Of a stretch of DNA of 64,000 bases, positions 43,093-51,932 are shown piece after piece. The number at the start of each line of letters is the position of its first letter. The stretch's first letter is position 1. The notes beneath the pieces are model-generated. The model did no database searches, was not told the DNA's origin, and was given only the letters and a program-made list of their open reading frames with translations. The DNA is from Pyxidicoccus parkwaysis. Its GTDB lineage: Bacteria > Myxococcota > Myxococcia > Myxococcales > Myxococcaceae. Where the stretch lies: assembly GCF_017301735.1 (NCBI RefSeq), contig NZ_CP071090.1, forward strand, positions 11,329,001 to 11,393,000, in the 5' to 3' direction. Made by a program: the position numbers and the translations under genes.

Positions 43093-43435
43093 AGGTGAGG
43101 AACATGCCGCACGCGGCGCGCATCTGCGCTCCGGCGGGCAGGGTGCGCACGGGGATGGCGAGCGTGCCCGTCCAGTCCACCTCCACCGCCACGGTGTCGC
43201 CCTGCGCGAAGGTGCTGCGCACGGCGTAGCGCTGCGAGGACAAGAGCCCCTTCGCTCGCTCCGAGTCCGCGAGCAGCTTCTTCAAGTCCCGCGTCTGGCC
43301 CTTGGTGGTGAGCGCGTTGGGGTACTCGCGCTGGACCACGTCCGGGTGGAAGAAGGCCGCCAGCGCCTCGCCCGTGGTCATGTCCTCCAGGGCCTTCAGG
43401 TAGCGCAGCGTGGTGTCGAGGTTCGACGTGGACAT
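43037..43435 (-). CDS. SnoaL/NTF2-like protein
   Basis: This 132-residue protein starts at ATG 43435. It has the alpha+beta barrel pattern of SnoaL-like polyketide cyclase/ketosteroid isomerase-like proteins: an N-terminal helix Y-L-K-A-L-E-D-M-T, F-F-H-P-D-V-V-Q-R-E-Y-P-N near residue 30, V-A-V-E-V-D-W-T-G-T near 85, and F-L-T-F-K-D-G-R-I-L-T-Q-N-N-Y-D at the end. Such proteins bind small hydrophobic molecules, some as hydrolases or isomerases. It is divergent from a MarR regulator with operator-like palindromes between them, so it is probably the controlled gene. Confidence 0.85.
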   Translation of the reverse strand: MSTSNLDTTLRYLKALEDMTTGEALAAFFHPDVVQREYPNALTTKGQTRDLKKLLADSERAKGLLSSQRYAVRSTFAQGDTVAVEVDWTGTLAIPVRTLPAGAQMRAACGMFLTFKDGRILTQNNYDCFEPF

Positions 43436-43453
43436 GGGCTTCTCCTTGGCTGA

Positions 43454-43486
43454 TTGCACAACCCATGTTGCACAACCATGGTTGTG
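43454..43486. promoter_or_regulatory. MarR operator region with palindromes
   Basis: CACAACCATGGTTGTG at 43471-43486 is a perfect 16-bp palindrome, 18 bp before the MarR start. A second, imperfect site (TGCACAACCCATGTTGCA) overlaps its left side at about 43455-43472. The two sites lie between divergent SnoaL and MarR genes, fitting joint repression. Confidence 0.82.
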
Positions 43487-43504
43487 AATGCAAGAGAGGA
43501 GGGC

Positions 43505-43999
43505 ATGCCACGAAGGAAGGATGCCTCGGCGGTGGAGCTGGAGTCGTTGGACCTGGGGTACCTCGCCCTGTTCGTGGGGCAGCGGGTGAACGAGCGTGTG
43601 CTGGAGGACATCCACGCTGCGGGCTTCACGGGCCTGCGGCATGCGCACGGGTATGTGTTCCAGCACCTGTTGAGCGGGCCGCGCTCCATCAGTGAATTGG
43701 CGACACTGCTGGAGGTGACGCAGCAGGCGGCCTCGAAGACGGTGGCTGAGTTGGAGGGGCTGGGCTACGTGGAGAAGACGGAGTCCGAGGACGCGCGGGT
43801 GCGGCGGGTGGCGTTGTCCGCGCGCGGGCGGGCCGCGGTGGAGAAGGTGCGCGCGGTGCGCGAGGCGCTCCAGAAGCGCTTCGAGCGTCAGCACGGAGCT
43901 CGCGCGGTGGAGGAAGCCCGGCGGTTGCTGGCGGATGTGCTGACGTCCCTGGACGGCGCGGAGGCCGTGCGGACGCGCAAGGTGCGGGCGCCGCGCTGA
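43505..43999 (+). CDS. MarR-family transcriptional regulator
   Basis: ATG 43505 follows GAGAGGAGG and gives 164 residues. The winged helix-turn-helix is at about 50-110: S-I-S-E-L-A-T-L-L-E-V-T-Q-Q-A-A-S-K-T-V-A-E-L, followed by the wing D-A-R-V-R-R-V-A-L-S-A-R-G. Flanking helices make the dimer. MarR proteins release DNA on binding phenolic or oxidising ligands. The divergent SnoaL gene and palindromic sites point to local regulation. The gene's last codons and stop are repeated four times downstream. Confidence 0.9.
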   Translation: MPRRKDASAVELESLDLGYLALFVGQRVNERVLEDIHAAGFTGLRHAHGYVFQHLLSGPRSISELATLLEVTQQAASKTVAELEGLGYVEKTESEDARVRRVALSARGRAAVEKVRAVREALQKRFERQHGARAVEEARRLLADVLTSLDGAEAVRTRKVRAPR

Positions 44000-44208
44000 G
44001 GTCCGGGTGCGGGTGCCCGGGTGCGGGTGCGGGCAGCCCTTGGGGCAAGTGCGGGCGCCGTGCTGAGGCTCGGGTGCGGGTGCGGGCAGCCCTTGGGGCA
44101 AGTGCAGGCGCCGTGCTGAGGCTCGGGTGCGGGTGCGAGCAGTTCCTCGGGGCAAGGTGCGGGCTCCGCCCTGAGGTCCGGGGGCGGGTGCGGGCAGTCC
44201 CTCGGGGC
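43977..44208 (+). repeat. Four tandem repeats (53-69 bp) carrying the MarR gene's last codons and stop
   Basis: The units start at about 43977, 44046, 44099 and 44153. Each contains GTGC(G/A)GGC(G/T)CCG-x-x-C-TGA: the gene's own V-R-A-P-R-stop, then V-R-A-P-C-stop, V-Q-A-P-C-stop and V-R-A-P-P-stop. They also share a GCCC-ttg-GGGC-like hairpin. The first unit has an extra internal GGGTGC expansion. Confidence 0.88.
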
Positions 44209-44229
44209 GTTGTGCCATGCTCGCTGCCC

Positions 44230-45957
44230 ATGGCCCTTCCCCTGGAAGACTACGCCCTCATCGGTGACACCCAGAGCGCCGCGCTCGTCGGCAAGGACGG
44301 CTCCATCGACTGGCTGTGCTGGCCGCGCTTCGACTCGGACGCCTGCTTCGCCGCGCTGCTGGGAGACGCTTCACATGGACGGTGGCTGCTCGCTCCGGCG
44401 GGCGGCGTGACGAAGGTGACGCGTCGCTACCGCCCCGGCTCGCTGGTGTTGGAGACGGACTACGAGACGGAAGACGGCGTGGTGCGCGTGGTGGACTGCA
44501 TGCCTCCGCGCAGCAGGGAGCCGGACCTCGTGCGCGTGGTGCAGGGCCTCAAGGGCTCCGTCCCCATGCGCATGGAGTTGCTCACCCACTTCGGCTACGG
44601 CGACCGGTCGCCGTGGGTGCGCCTCCATGAAGACCATGCCTCCGCTCGCGCGGGACCGGACTCGGTGGCCCTGCGCACGCCCGTGAAGGTGCAGCGGCGC
44701 AGCGGCTCCTTCACCGCGGACTTTCCCGTGGACCCGGGCGCGCGCATTCCCTTCGTCCTCTCCTGGCATCCCTCGCACGAGCCTCCGCCTCCCGCTCTGG
44801 AGGCGCTGGCCGCCGTGGAGGACACCGAGGCGTGGTGGAAGGAGTGGTCCTCGCGCCTCGTGGCCACCGGACCGTGGCACGAGCCGCTCCAGCGCTCGCT
44901 CATCACCCTCAAGGCGCTGACGTACTCGCCGACGGGCGGCATCGTCGCGGCGCCCACCACGTCGCTGCCGCTGGCCTCCGGAGGCCGTCCCGGCGACGCG
45001 CGCATCTGCTGGCTCCGCGACGCGACGAGCACCCTCCAGGCCCTGCTCGACGGCGGCTACCTGGACGAGGCCCGCGCGTGGCGCGACTGGCTGGTGCGCG
45101 CGGTGGCCGGCGAGCCCGATGAGCTCCAGTCTTCCTACGGCGTTGCGGGAGAGCGCCGCTTCCCCGAGCAGGAGCTCCCGTGGCTTCCTGGCTACGAGGG
45201 CTCGCGGCCGGTGCGCATCGGCCATGCGCCTCACCGGGGCCTGAGCAACGAGGACGTCGGCGAGGTCATGGGCAGCTTCCACGAATCCGCGCGCCGGGGA
45301 CTGCCTCCCAGCAGCGACGCATGGGCCCTTCAGCGGGCCATGCTGGAGCACCTGGAGGGACGCTGGCTCCAGCCTTCCGCGACGGGGCCGGCACTCACGT
45401 ACTCGAAGGTGATGGCGTGGGTGGCGGTGGACCGGACGCTGGAGACCGCCGCGCGCTTCGGCCTGGACGCTCCGATGGAGCGCTGGAAGAAGCTGCGCGC
45501 GGACGTGCATGCGGAGGTGTGCCGCGAGGGCTTCGACTCGCGACGGGGCGCCTTCGCCCGGGAGCTCGGTGGACGCGGGCTGGATGCGCGGCTGCTGCGC
45601 CTGGCTCGGCTGGGCTTCCTGCCGGCGGACGACGCGCGCGTGCGCGGCACCGTGGAGGCGGTGGCGCGTGAGCTGGGCGAGGGGGACTTCGTGCGCCAGG
45701 ACGACTCGAAGGGGGCGGGAGTGTCGTTGGTGTGCAGCTTCTGGCTCGCGGACAGCCTGCACCTCATGGGCCGGCGCGACGAGGCCCGCGTCCTCTTCGA
45801 GCGGCTCCTCAACGTGCGCAACGACGTGGGTCTCCTGCCCGAGGAGTATGACCCTCGCCAGCGCCGCATGGCCGGCAACTTCCCGCACACCTCCAGCCAC
45901 GTGGCCCTGGTCCAGGCCGCGATGGGACTGTCACGCGCCACGGCGTTGACGGAGTAG
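44230..45957 (+). CDS. GH15 (glucoamylase/trehalase)-like protein with altered active site
   Basis: The 575-residue protein starts at ATG 44230 and begins L-E-D-Y-A-L-I-G-D-T-Q-S-A-A-L-V, the N-terminal GH15-type beta domain. The (alpha/alpha)6 barrel follows, with T-T-S-L-P, W-L-R-D-A-T near residue 258, W-L-P-G-Y-E-G-S-R-P-V-R-I-G near 318 and T-Y-S-K-V-M-A-W-V-A near 395. The late E in L-L-P-E-E-Y-D-P near 538 is kept. Two usual segments are not: N-W-D-Y-R before W-L-R-D is replaced by G-D-A-R-I, and the G-I-W-E segment before T-Y-S-K is deleted or replaced. The general acid is expected in that segment. Hydrolytic activity is therefore doubtful. Confidence 0.85.
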   Translation: MALPLEDYALIGDTQSAALVGKDGSIDWLCWPRFDSDACFAALLGDASHGRWLLAPAGGVTKVTRRYRPGSLVLETDYETEDGVVRVVDCMPPRSREPDLVRVVQGLKGSVPMRMELLTHFGYGDRSPWVRLHEDHASARAGPDSVALRTPVKVQRRSGSFTADFPVDPGARIPFVLSWHPSHEPPPPALEALAAVEDTEAWWKEWSSRLVATGPWHEPLQRSLITLKALTYSPTGGIVAAPTTSLPLASGGRPGDARICWLRDATSTLQALLDGGYLDEARAWRDWLVRAVAGEPDELQSSYGVAGERRFPEQELPWLPGYEGSRPVRIGHAPHRGLSNEDVGEVMGSFHESARRGLPPSSDAWALQRAMLEHLEGRWLQPSATGPALTYSKVMAWVAVDRTLETAARFGLDAPMERWKKLRADVHAEVCREGFDSRRGAFARELGGRGLDARLLRLARLGFLPADDARVRGTVEAVARELGEGDFVRQDDSKGAGVSLVCSFWLADSLHLMGRRDEARVLFERLLNVRNDVGLLPEEYDPRQRRMAGNFPHTSSHVALVQAAMGLSRATALTE

Positions 45958-46227
45958 GGGACGCGTTCGGCGGGTCCACGGCCTGCCGCGCGGGTGGGGA
46001 CGCCGCAGCATGACGAGCCTTACCCCGCCGTCGCGCGCCTTCGAGGCAGTCACCGGCGGATGAAGGCTCTGCGGACCCGCCTGTAGCGCCGGGTGTCACA
46101 GCCTCGGCCGGGCTTGTAGCGGGCCATGTCACAGGTGTTCGCCTGTGCACAGTCATTCAGCGGGGTTCGCTGTTGGCACGTTGCCTGCTCATGAGTGCTC
46201 GACCGCGAGGGGGGGCGCGGTCACTTC

Positions 46228-48393
46228 TCAGCGGTACTGGATGAGGAACCCGGCCTCGTCCCAGGTCAGCCCGTGGCGGCGCAGCGTCTCCTCCACGCTC
46301 TCCCTGCTCGCGGGAGGTGGATGCGCCACGCTGTCGAACCGGAGCAGCAAGACGGTCCTGTCGGACGCACCCGAGGCCAGCACGGACCCATCCGGAGCGA
46401 AGGCCACGGCGGACAGGAAGCCCTGCTGGCGGCGGACCTTCCCCATCAGCTCGCCCGAGGGAAGGCTCCATACCTTCACCACCATGTCCAGTCCCGCCGA
46501 GGCGAGGAACCTGCCATCCGGCGACACGCTCACGGACAGGACGCCGACGGTGCCCTCATCCATCGACCTGAGCAGGTGTCCGTCCCCGGCGCTCCAAATC
46601 CGGATGGGCTGCTGCATCCCCGCTGTCACCACTTCGCCGTTGGAGGGAGTGAAGGCCACCGCGCGGACCCGCTCACCCGCGTCGAGCTGGCGAAGCTGCT
46701 GACGCCGGACCACGTCCCACAGGCGCACCGTCTTGTCCGCGCCGCCGGAGACGAGCCGCGTCCCCGTCCCGTCAAAGGCCAGGGCCCACACCTTCCCCGT
46801 GTGTCCTTCCAGCCTGCCCACGACGGCGCCCGAGGGCATCGACCAGAGGTGGATGGCCGGGTCTCCACCCGCTGCGAGCAGCGTCCCGTCCGGACTGAAG
46901 GCCAGCGCGCGCACGGAGCCATTCACCCCCGAGAGCTCCATCAGTTGTCGCCCCGAGCTGGCCTCCAGCACCCGCACCGTGCCCTTCAACGTGCCCACGG
47001 CGATGCGCATGAAGTCGGGGCTCACCGCGAGCGACGCCACCGCCTCCGTTGCCTCCGCGCGCGACGTCACCGCATCCCAGTCGGAGAGGCTCCACGTGCG
47101 CAGCCCGTCCTCGGCGCCGGTGACGAGCGCGTCCTTCCCGGAGAACGCCAGCGTCTCCACCCATTCCGAGTGCCCACGGAGGCGCGCCTCGGCGGGAGCG
47201 GCCGGGCGGGACCAGACATTCAATACGCCATCCCTGCCACCGGAGGCGAAGGTGTGGCCATCGGGTGACAGGGCCACGCTCATCGCGAACGCGTGGTGCG
47301 CGTCCAGCCGCTCCAGCAGCTCGCCGCCGCGCGCATCGAGGAGCTGCACGCGCCCATCCCATCCCGCCTGCACGACGAGGTGGAAGCCCGGGTCGATGGC
47401 GGCGACGGAGACATCACCCTGGCTTCGCAGCACGTCGACGAGCTCGCCCGTCCGCGCGTTCCACAGGCGCATGGTGCGGTCACCCGCCGCGGTCATGATG
47501 AGCCGGCCATCCGACGAGAAGGCCCCCGACTCCACCTTCTCCGTGTGTCCGACGAGGCGGTGGACCTCCCTGCGCGTCTTCAAATCCCAGACGCGCGCGC
47601 TCCGGTCCATGCTCGTCGAGAGGAGCTGGCTTCCGTCCGCGGAGAAGGCCACGGCGATGGCGTAGGCGTCGTGTTCGAAGCGCAGTGTCTCGGTGCCCGC
47701 GCCGACGTCCCAGACGCGCACCGTCTTGTCCAGGCCGCAGGAGGCCAGCAGGCTCCCATCCGGAGAGAAGGCCAGGCCACGCACGGCGTCGGAGTGGCCC
47801 TGGAGCAAGGCCACCTGCCGGCGCTCTCGCCAGTCCCAGAGCCGGAGGTCCCCGGGCTGTCCCGAGGCCGCCAGCCACCGGCCATCCGGAGAGAAGGCGA
47901 GGGCGAGCAGCTCGGCCTTCGGGCCCTGGAGCTCCGCCAGCAGCCCGCCCTGCTTCACGTCCCACACGCGCACGACGGAGTCGGTGCCCGCCGAGGCCAG
48001 GACTTCACCATCCGGAGCGAAGGCGAGCGCCAGCACGGAGCCCTCGAGCTTCTTCGTCCAGCGCTGCGTGGAAGCGCGGTCCGCCGCCCAGGCCTGGCCC
48101 CACCGTGCCGCGGGTGAGTCCCACGTTGCCCGCGCGGCCGCATATGCCGCCGCCGCGACGCCCCATTGCTTCGTCTCGACGGCCGCGTCACCCCGCGCGA
48201 GGTAGATGCGCGCTCGCAGCTCTTGCTCCGAGTCGCTCTTCCCGACGGCCGCGTCACCCGGCGAGAGGTAGATGCGCGCTCGCAGCTCCCGCTCCGAGTC
48301 GCTCTTCGGAGAGATGTCGGTGGAGGACCGGTGCGCGGAACAGGCGGCGAGCAGCAGCGCGAGCACCGCGAATCGTCGGAGTGGAACACTCAA
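46228..48393 (-). CDS. WD40-repeat lipoprotein with 14 blades
   Basis: The start is TTG 48393, with GGAGG nine bases upstream, giving 721 residues. A signal peptide runs to the lipobox L-L-A-A-C. A helical, TPR-like segment follows (about 20-90), in which a 22-residue unit beginning K-S-D-S-E is duplicated in tandem. From about residue 100 there are 14 WD40 repeats, each close to A-F-S-P-D-G-x-x-L-A-S-x-G-x-D-x-x-V-R-V-W-D. Fourteen fits two seven-bladed propellers. The protein is likely attached to a membrane facing the periplasm, as a protein-interaction platform. No kinase or caspase domain is fused. Confidence 0.85.
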   Translation of the reverse strand: MSVPLRRFAVLALLLAACSAHRSSTDISPKSDSERELRARIYLSPGDAAVGKSDSEQELRARIYLARGDAAVETKQWGVAAAAYAAARATWDSPAARWGQAWAADRASTQRWTKKLEGSVLALAFAPDGEVLASAGTDSVVRVWDVKQGGLLAELQGPKAELLALAFSPDGRWLAASGQPGDLRLWDWRERRQVALLQGHSDAVRGLAFSPDGSLLASCGLDKTVRVWDVGAGTETLRFEHDAYAIAVAFSADGSQLLSTSMDRSARVWDLKTRREVHRLVGHTEKVESGAFSSDGRLIMTAAGDRTMRLWNARTGELVDVLRSQGDVSVAAIDPGFHLVVQAGWDGRVQLLDARGGELLERLDAHHAFAMSVALSPDGHTFASGGRDGVLNVWSRPAAPAEARLRGHSEWVETLAFSGKDALVTGAEDGLRTWSLSDWDAVTSRAEATEAVASLAVSPDFMRIAVGTLKGTVRVLEASSGRQLMELSGVNGSVRALAFSPDGTLLAAGGDPAIHLWSMPSGAVVGRLEGHTGKVWALAFDGTGTRLVSGGADKTVRLWDVVRRQQLRQLDAGERVRAVAFTPSNGEVVTAGMQQPIRIWSAGDGHLLRSMDEGTVGVLSVSVSPDGRFLASAGLDMVVKVWSLPSGELMGKVRRQQGFLSAVAFAPDGSVLASGASDRTVLLLRFDSVAHPPPASRESVEETLRRHGLTWDEAGFLIQYR
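48178..48309 (-). repeat. 66-bp in-frame tandem duplication in the WD40 gene
   Basis: Two 66-bp copies (48178-48243 and 48244-48309) encode the same 22 residues with about three differences. They lie between the signal peptide and the propellers. Confidence 0.85.
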
Positions 48394-48514
48394 GGCACGG
48401 GCCTCCGGGAGGAACGCCGGAGCACTGTTGGCGACCCCGGTCCGAGGCGCCACACACGCCCTGTGCGGAGCGCCCCTCCGTGTTGCGTGCACGGAGGGGC
48501 CCTTCCCGCCCTGC

Positions 48515-49822
48515 CTACTTGCAGGTGCGCGCCGGCATGTTGTCAATCCAGTCGGCGATGAGCTGCGAGCCCTCGTCATGCCGGAGGGCGCGGCCAATCT
48601 GCGGCATCATCTTCCCGGACTCCTCCGTGTTGAGCCGGTACCAGAGGATGGACACCGCGTGGTCGCCGGGGACGATGTCGAACTCCCCGCCAACGCCGCT
48701 GCCCGCCGAGCCCGGCCGCTTGCAGATGCCCGCATTCAAATCGAGCGTCTCCGTGCTGTCGATGTCGAGGAACAGCCGGCTCGTCTCGCCCGCCGTCGCG
48801 TTGCGGCGGTGGCAGTGCGCGCAGTTGATGTCCAGGTACGTGCGGGCCCGCACGTCCAGGCCCGCCTCCTCGGTGTTGAACGCGTCCGGCGCGCGCGGCA
48901 GCTGGATGGCGGGAGGCAGCCCCGTCAGCTTGCCCAGGTCCGCCAGGTGCTGGAGCTGGTTCAACTGCTGTCCGCCGTAGTCATTGTCCCTGTTGAGGTA
49001 GCGGGCCTTCACGCCGATGGGCAGCAGCACCTGGTTCTGCTGTGCGTCCAGCACGTGGTGGCACTGGCTGCACTGGTTCTTCTGCGGCACCAGGTAGTCC
49101 AGCGTCCGCTCCACGCCGTCCGCGCCGATGAACTTGAGCCCGCGCACCACGCGGCCTCCGACGGCCAGCGTGGCCTCCGTCTGGGCGTCGTTCCAGAAGT
49201 ACGGATAGGCCTCCCAGCCGCCGGGCTGCCGCACCAGCACGCGCGTCTCGATGACGCGCACGTTCTTGTCCGGCTCGCGGAAGTCCGCCGGGAAGGAGAA
49301 CGTCTTGGTGATGAGCGTGCCCACCGGCAAATCGAGCACGTCCTTCGGCTGGTAGCCCGCCGTCTTCCCCGGAGGGATGTAGAGCGTGCGCGACTTGAGG
49401 GCGTAGTCGGAGAAGAGCGGCGTGGTCAGCGTGTAGGGGACGTTGCCCTCCACCGGCTGGAGCCCACCCGCCGCCGGGCTGCCGGTGAACAGCTTCAGGT
49501 CCGACAGGTTGGTGGGAATCACCACCGAGCCATCCGGCAACCCCGGTCCGGCGTCGCCGGCATCCGGTGTCCCCGCGTCGTCCCCGGCGTCCGGCGTGCC
49601 GCTGTCCACGCCCGCGTCGGTGCCGGCATCCACGCCGGCATCGACTCCGGAGTCCACGGTGCCGCTGTCCACCGGCGGCGTGCCGGAGTCCTCGTGGGAG
49701 GTGCCGGCGTCGGGCCCCGTCCCGGGAGCGTCATCATCGCCCCCGGAGCAGGCCACCACCGCCGCGGTCAACAGCACCGCGGCGAGCCCGAGTCCGACTC
49801 CAGCGTTGAACGGCCTACGCAT
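48515..49822 (-). CDS. SO2930-type diheme c-type cytochrome lipoprotein
   Basis: ATG 49822 with GGAGGAG upstream gives 435 residues; an earlier ATG at 49849 lacks a good ribosome site. The signal peptide ends V-V-A-C. A Thr/Asp/Ala/Gly spacer of about 60 residues follows (repeated D-A-G, D-S-G). The main domain carries two heme-binding sites, C-S-Q-C-H near residue 250 and C-A-H-C-H near 325, as in the SO2930 family. It is probably an outer-membrane or periplasmic electron carrier. It follows the beta-helix protein by 39 bp; the two families often occur side by side in genomes. Confidence 0.9.
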   Translation of the reverse strand: MRRPFNAGVGLGLAAVLLTAAVVACSGGDDDAPGTGPDAGTSHEDSGTPPVDSGTVDSGVDAGVDAGTDAGVDSGTPDAGDDAGTPDAGDAGPGLPDGSVVIPTNLSDLKLFTGSPAAGGLQPVEGNVPYTLTTPLFSDYALKSRTLYIPPGKTAGYQPKDVLDLPVGTLITKTFSFPADFREPDKNVRVIETRVLVRQPGGWEAYPYFWNDAQTEATLAVGGRVVRGLKFIGADGVERTLDYLVPQKNQCSQCHHVLDAQQNQVLLPIGVKARYLNRDNDYGGQQLNQLQHLADLGKLTGLPPAIQLPRAPDAFNTEEAGLDVRARTYLDINCAHCHRRNATAGETSRLFLDIDSTETLDLNAGICKRPGSAGSGVGGEFDIVPGDHAVSILWYRLNTEESGKMMPQIGRALRHDEGSQLIADWIDNMPARTCK

Positions 49823-49861
49823 GCGTCTTTTCTCCTCCAACACCCTCATCGTCGGCGGACC

Positions 49862-51418
49862 TCAGGGAAGCGCCAGCGCCGGAGCGAAGCCGGAGCAGTT
49901 GAACGGCGCCGCGCCCTGGCTGTACCGGCGCGTCTCCGCCCAGGCGCCCGGCACGTCGGGAGTCGCGGTCCCCAGCTTGGCGGCAACGGCCTGCAGGTCG
50001 AAGTCCACGATGGCTTCCTTCGTGCCGGCCGGCAGCGTGTTGCCGGTGAAGCAGATGTTGATGGGGTTCTTCAGCGACTCGTTGCGAGGCGCCGGGTCGA
50101 TGCCGTCCCACAGCAGGTGCTCCACGTGCGTCACGCCCTGCGTCGCGGCCCCGTAGAGGTAGGTGTTGTACACCAGCGCGCCCAGCGGGCGGCGCTCGAC
50201 GTCCGTCTTGCCGTTGTCCACGTTGTCGCCGCTTTCACCCTGGAAGGTGTTGCCGTGGATGTACACGTCCGCGCTGGGGAAGTTGAAGTACGCGGCGCTC
50301 CACTGGCTCGGGTCGGGCTCAATCGCCAGGCCGCTCAGCACGGCGATGTCCACCGTGTTGTTGTTGCCCCACGTGTTGCCCACGAACTCCACGCGGCGCG
50401 ACGCGAGGATGAACGTGCCGGTGCCGGCGGGCACCTGCGACACGGTGCTGCTGCTCGCCGTCACGGACGCGAAGTTGTCGCGGTTGTTCCCCGTAATCGT
50501 GTTGCCGGTGACGAGGATGTCCGTGCCCTTGATGGGGTTGCCGGGCAGGTCGAACACCACGAGGCCCGTGGTGTTGTCCTGCGCGGTATTGCCCTGCACG
50601 AAGGCGTACTTCGTGTTCTCGATTTCGATGCCCGCCACGTTCTGCTTGGCGATGTTGCGGCGGACGATGGCGTAGCGCGTCTGGCCCACGTAGATGCCGG
50701 CGTCGGCCGCGTTGTAGGACTCGCAGTCCTCGATGGTGACGTACTGCGACTTCACCGGGTAGATGCCGTACTTGCCGTTGTTCTCGTCGTCCGCGTTCTT
50801 CCACTCGGTGCGGATGCGCTGGACGAAGACGTTGGACGAGTTCTCCACGCGCAGCGCGTCCTTGCGCGCATTCCAGAGGGCCACGTCGCGCACGGTGAAG
50901 AGCTTGCCCACCACGTCGATGCCGTTGGTGTTGCTGGCGGCGTTGGAGAAGTCCAGCACCGTGCTGGCGGTGCCACCCTCACCCTCGCCCTTGGCGCCCT
51001 TGCCCGCGCCGACGATGGTGATGCCGTTCTGGCGGATGGTGATGGCGTTGTCGAAGTGGAAGGTGCCCGCGCCGAGCTGAATCGTGGTGCACTCCGCGAG
51101 GCTGTTCACCGCGTCCTGGAGGTCCTGCGCCTGGGTGGCGTTGAAGGTCAGCGTCTTCTGCTCCTTGCCCTGGCAGGAGAAGTCCTGGGGCCACGCCTGC
51201 GTCGTGCCGGCGTCCGTCCCCGCGTCGGTGCCGGCGTCCGTCCCGGTGGGGCCGGCGTCGGTGCCCGCATCCGTCCGCGTGCCCGCGTCCGTCTGGGGAT
51301 TCCCGGCGTCCGGAGTGCCGGTACCGTCGTCATCATCCGAGCAGGCGGGAAGGGCGAGCAGACCCACCAGGGCGAGGAGCGCGGCGCGAGGCGCGCACGA
51401 CAGCGGCAGACGGTGCAT
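49862..51418 (-). CDS. Parallel beta-helix lipoprotein paired with SO2930-type cytochrome
   Basis: ATG 51418 follows GGAGG and gives 518 residues. The lipoprotein signal ends L-P-A-C. A D-A-G-T spacer follows (about 40 residues). From about residue 90 the protein forms a right-handed parallel beta-helix, with repeated N-T and G-I-x-V/I-x-x-x turns (G-I-D-V-V-G, A-G-I-Y-V-G, A-G-I-E-I-E-N, T-G-N-T-I-T-G-N-N). This is the architecture of the beta-helix partner of SO2930-type cytochromes. No lyase catalytic residues are evident. It is first in the two-gene operon and is divergent from the FKBP gene. Confidence 0.88.
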   Translation of the reverse strand: MHRLPLSCAPRAALLALVGLLALPACSDDDDGTGTPDAGNPQTDAGTRTDAGTDAGPTGTDAGTDAGTDAGTTQAWPQDFSCQGKEQKTLTFNATQAQDLQDAVNSLAECTTIQLGAGTFHFDNAITIRQNGITIVGAGKGAKGEGEGGTASTVLDFSNAASNTNGIDVVGKLFTVRDVALWNARKDALRVENSSNVFVQRIRTEWKNADDENNGKYGIYPVKSQYVTIEDCESYNAADAGIYVGQTRYAIVRRNIAKQNVAGIEIENTKYAFVQGNTAQDNTTGLVVFDLPGNPIKGTDILVTGNTITGNNRDNFASVTASSSTVSQVPAGTGTFILASRRVEFVGNTWGNNNTVDIAVLSGLAIEPDPSQWSAAYFNFPSADVYIHGNTFQGESGDNVDNGKTDVERRPLGALVYNTYLYGAATQGVTHVEHLLWDGIDPAPRNESLKNPINICFTGNTLPAGTKEAIVDFDLQAVAAKLGTATPDVPGAWAETRRYSQGAAPFNCSGFAPALALP

Positions 51419-51932
51419 CAGGTTCCTCCAGCGGAAGTTGCCGCGCCGCTTCATTCCGGGCGTGGAGCGTGAAGGGCGCGAGCGAGGTGGGGCGAATCCT
51501 CGTCTCGAAGGTGGCCAACCTCAAGGGTCCGGCAACGAATTCATGACGGACAACCGTGACGCAGTGCGTTCTGCAACTGGATTGAAAGAAGCCGCAGGCA
51601 ATGACTTGCATCGCGTGAGGTGCGTGTCATTGCGCGTCATCCGAGATGTTTCATGGGCGCTCGGCGCGTCTTCGCACCTCACTCGTGGTGCGGGCGGTGC
51701 TCCGCGATTCCAGGTAGAGAAAAATCCTACCCTCCATCGGGAGGGGCTGTGGAAGGCGGCGCACCCCCTGGGAGTTGCTGGCGGGAAATGAGCCCGGGGG
51801 GCCCCGGAATCACGGGAAGCGCCGCCAAGCGGACGACAGACCGTTCCTGTAGTAAGTCGCCCCCGGAACCGACTGTGGACTCGAGCGGCGGTGTCTCACC
51901 GTCCGCGCAAAGGCGAAGGAAGGGCAAACAAC
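51419..51932. promoter_or_regulatory. 514-bp divergent intergenic region
   Basis: There is no convincing gene on either strand. The segment around 51520-51740 is less GC-rich than its surroundings and should contain the promoters for the beta-helix/cytochrome operon and for the FKBP gene. A sigma-54-like GG/GC pair at 51597-51609 has the wrong spacing (9 instead of 10). Confidence 0.4.

Noticed and set aside
48272..51472. A 1066-codon plus-strand frame opposite the cytochrome and beta-helix genes
   Set aside because: No domains and biased composition; the minus strand encodes two recognisable families with ribosome sites.
51597..51609. Sigma-54 promoter (GG/GC) upstream of the FKBP gene
   Set aside because: The spacing between GG and GC is 9 instead of 10, and the flanking consensus is weak.
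51333..51611. 92-codon minus-strand ORF upstream of the beta-helix gene
   Set aside because: Poor composition, no ribosome site, and it overlaps the beta-helix signal peptide in another frame.
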